Source: Marinobacter sp. SS21 (GTDB lineage Bacteria > Pseudomonadota > Gammaproteobacteria > Pseudomonadales > Oleiphilaceae). Taken from it: DNA of 64,000 bases. The notes beneath the pieces were generated by a model. It saw only the letters and a program-made list of their open reading frames with translations. It made no database searches and was not told where the DNA came from. The position numbers and the translations under genes were made by a program. The stretch lies in assembly GCF_028369065.1 (NCBI RefSeq), contig NZ_JAQNDA010000003.1, forward strand, positions 310,001 to 374,000. The letters run 5' to 3'. Positions within the stretch are counted from its first letter, which is position 1; each line of letters opens with the position of its first letter. Of this stretch, positions 63,604-64,000 are shown piece by piece.

Positions 63604-64000
63604 TCATGCCCGCGCGTCCTGGGGGCCGGTCTGGGCCAGCAGATCGTCAAGCAAGTGACGGTACGCCCGCACGCCGTGGGTCTCGCTGTCCAGCGCTGAC
63701 GGCACCAGGCCGCCCTGGCTGGCGTCACGGAATTTGGTGTCGACCGGGATCGCATAACGCCACAACGGATCGGTGTAGGTCTTGCGCAACAGGTTCAGGC
63801 TCTTGACCGAGGCCTGGGTTCGACGGTCAAACATCGTGGGCACGATGGTGTAGCCAAGCTGATTCTTTTGCGAACGCATGACCATTTGCAGCGTATGCAG
63901 CATACGCTCCAGCCCCTTGATGGCGAGAAATTCGGTCTGTACCGGGATCACCAGGTGCTGGCTGGCCGCCAGGGCGTTGACCATCAGCACCCCCAGCGTA
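63604..64000 (-). CDS. ParA/MinD-family ATPase (ParC-like), C-terminal part cut by window edge
   Basis: The frame is open to the right edge; 131 residues are visible: TLGVLMVNALAASQHLVIPVQTEFLAIKGLERMLHTLQMV, then TIVPTMFDRRTQASVKSLNLLRKTY. This is the second half of a deviant Walker ATPase; Walker A lies outside the window. Its neighbours, a ParP-like protein and CheW, point to the chemotaxis-array positioning ATPase rather than chromosome partition ParA. Confidence 0.85.
   Translation of the reverse strand, partial: TLGVLMVNALAASQHLVIPVQTEFLAIKGLERMLHTLQMVMRSQKNQLGYTIVPTMFDRRTQASVKSLNLLRKTYTDPLWRYAIPVDTKFRDASQGGLVPSALDSETHGVRAYRHLLDDLLAQTGPQDARA

Overview
The window looks like the chromosome of a marine gammaproteobacterium close to Marinobacter. 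This rests on gene content and order recalled from that group and from Pseudomonas, not on a database search. Supporting signs are a Na+-pumping NQR operon followed by nqrM and sthA, a very large NAD-glutamate dehydrogenase, PsrA with matching operators, and a polar-flagellar chemotaxis block (ParA-like, CheW-like, CheW, DUF2802) running towards a ccm operon. The DNA is GC-rich and densely coded. I saw no tRNA, rRNA, CRISPR array, prophage or intact insertion sequence.

Layout. (1) 1-7974, minus strand: an M48 peptidase (cut by the window edge), a DUF898 membrane protein and a TM2 protein, then a partner-switching signalling module (STAS antagonist, serine-kinase-like ATPase, PAS-GAF-SpoIIE phosphatase) behind a PAS-GAF-GGDEF protein whose GGDEF motif is destroyed but whose c-di-GMP binding I-site is kept. 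(2) 8191-12831, plus strand: dusA, tal, a TerB-like protein, a type I-beta DAHP synthase and a glycerophosphodiesterase. (3) 12906-23471, minus strand: sthA, nqrM, apbE, nqrFEDCBA and a long-form gap. (4) 23763-31535: mfd and csiV on plus; methylthioinosine phosphorylase, an MscS channel, an L,D-transpeptidase and psrA on minus. This order follows Pseudomonas except that nagZ is not in its usual place. (5) 31595-37769: an unrecognised membrane protein, ribE, two paralogous rRNA guanine methyltransferases (rlmG, rsmC), an unrecognised helical protein, an LpxH-like phosphoesterase, a 22-bp minisatellite and a 56-aa gene. (6) 37906-49922: gdhB, and divergent from it the MoxR-DUF58-DUF4381-VWA-VWA/TPR-BatD operon. 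(7) 49976-57185, minus strand: ccmABCDEFGHI. (8) 57186-59921: a visibly more AT-rich accessory stretch with a second MscS channel and a DUF4242 protein. (9) 59922-64000: FliK-like and FlhB-C-like genes on plus; DUF2802, cheW, a ParP-like CheW protein and a ParA/ParC-like ATPase (cut by the window edge) on minus.

Main functional themes: Na+ energetics with its own flavin and iron maturation factors (ApbE, NqrM) beside the NADPH/NADH transhydrogenase; c-type cytochrome maturation; polar placement of chemotaxis arrays; fatty-acid-sensing regulation by PsrA. The most interesting items are the SpoIIE/RsbW/RsbV-type module linked to a probable non-catalytic c-di-GMP receptor, the minisatellite that swallows the rsmC stop codon, the psrA promoter with two PsrA boxes sharing one base, and a 103-bp inverted-repeat element beside psrA.
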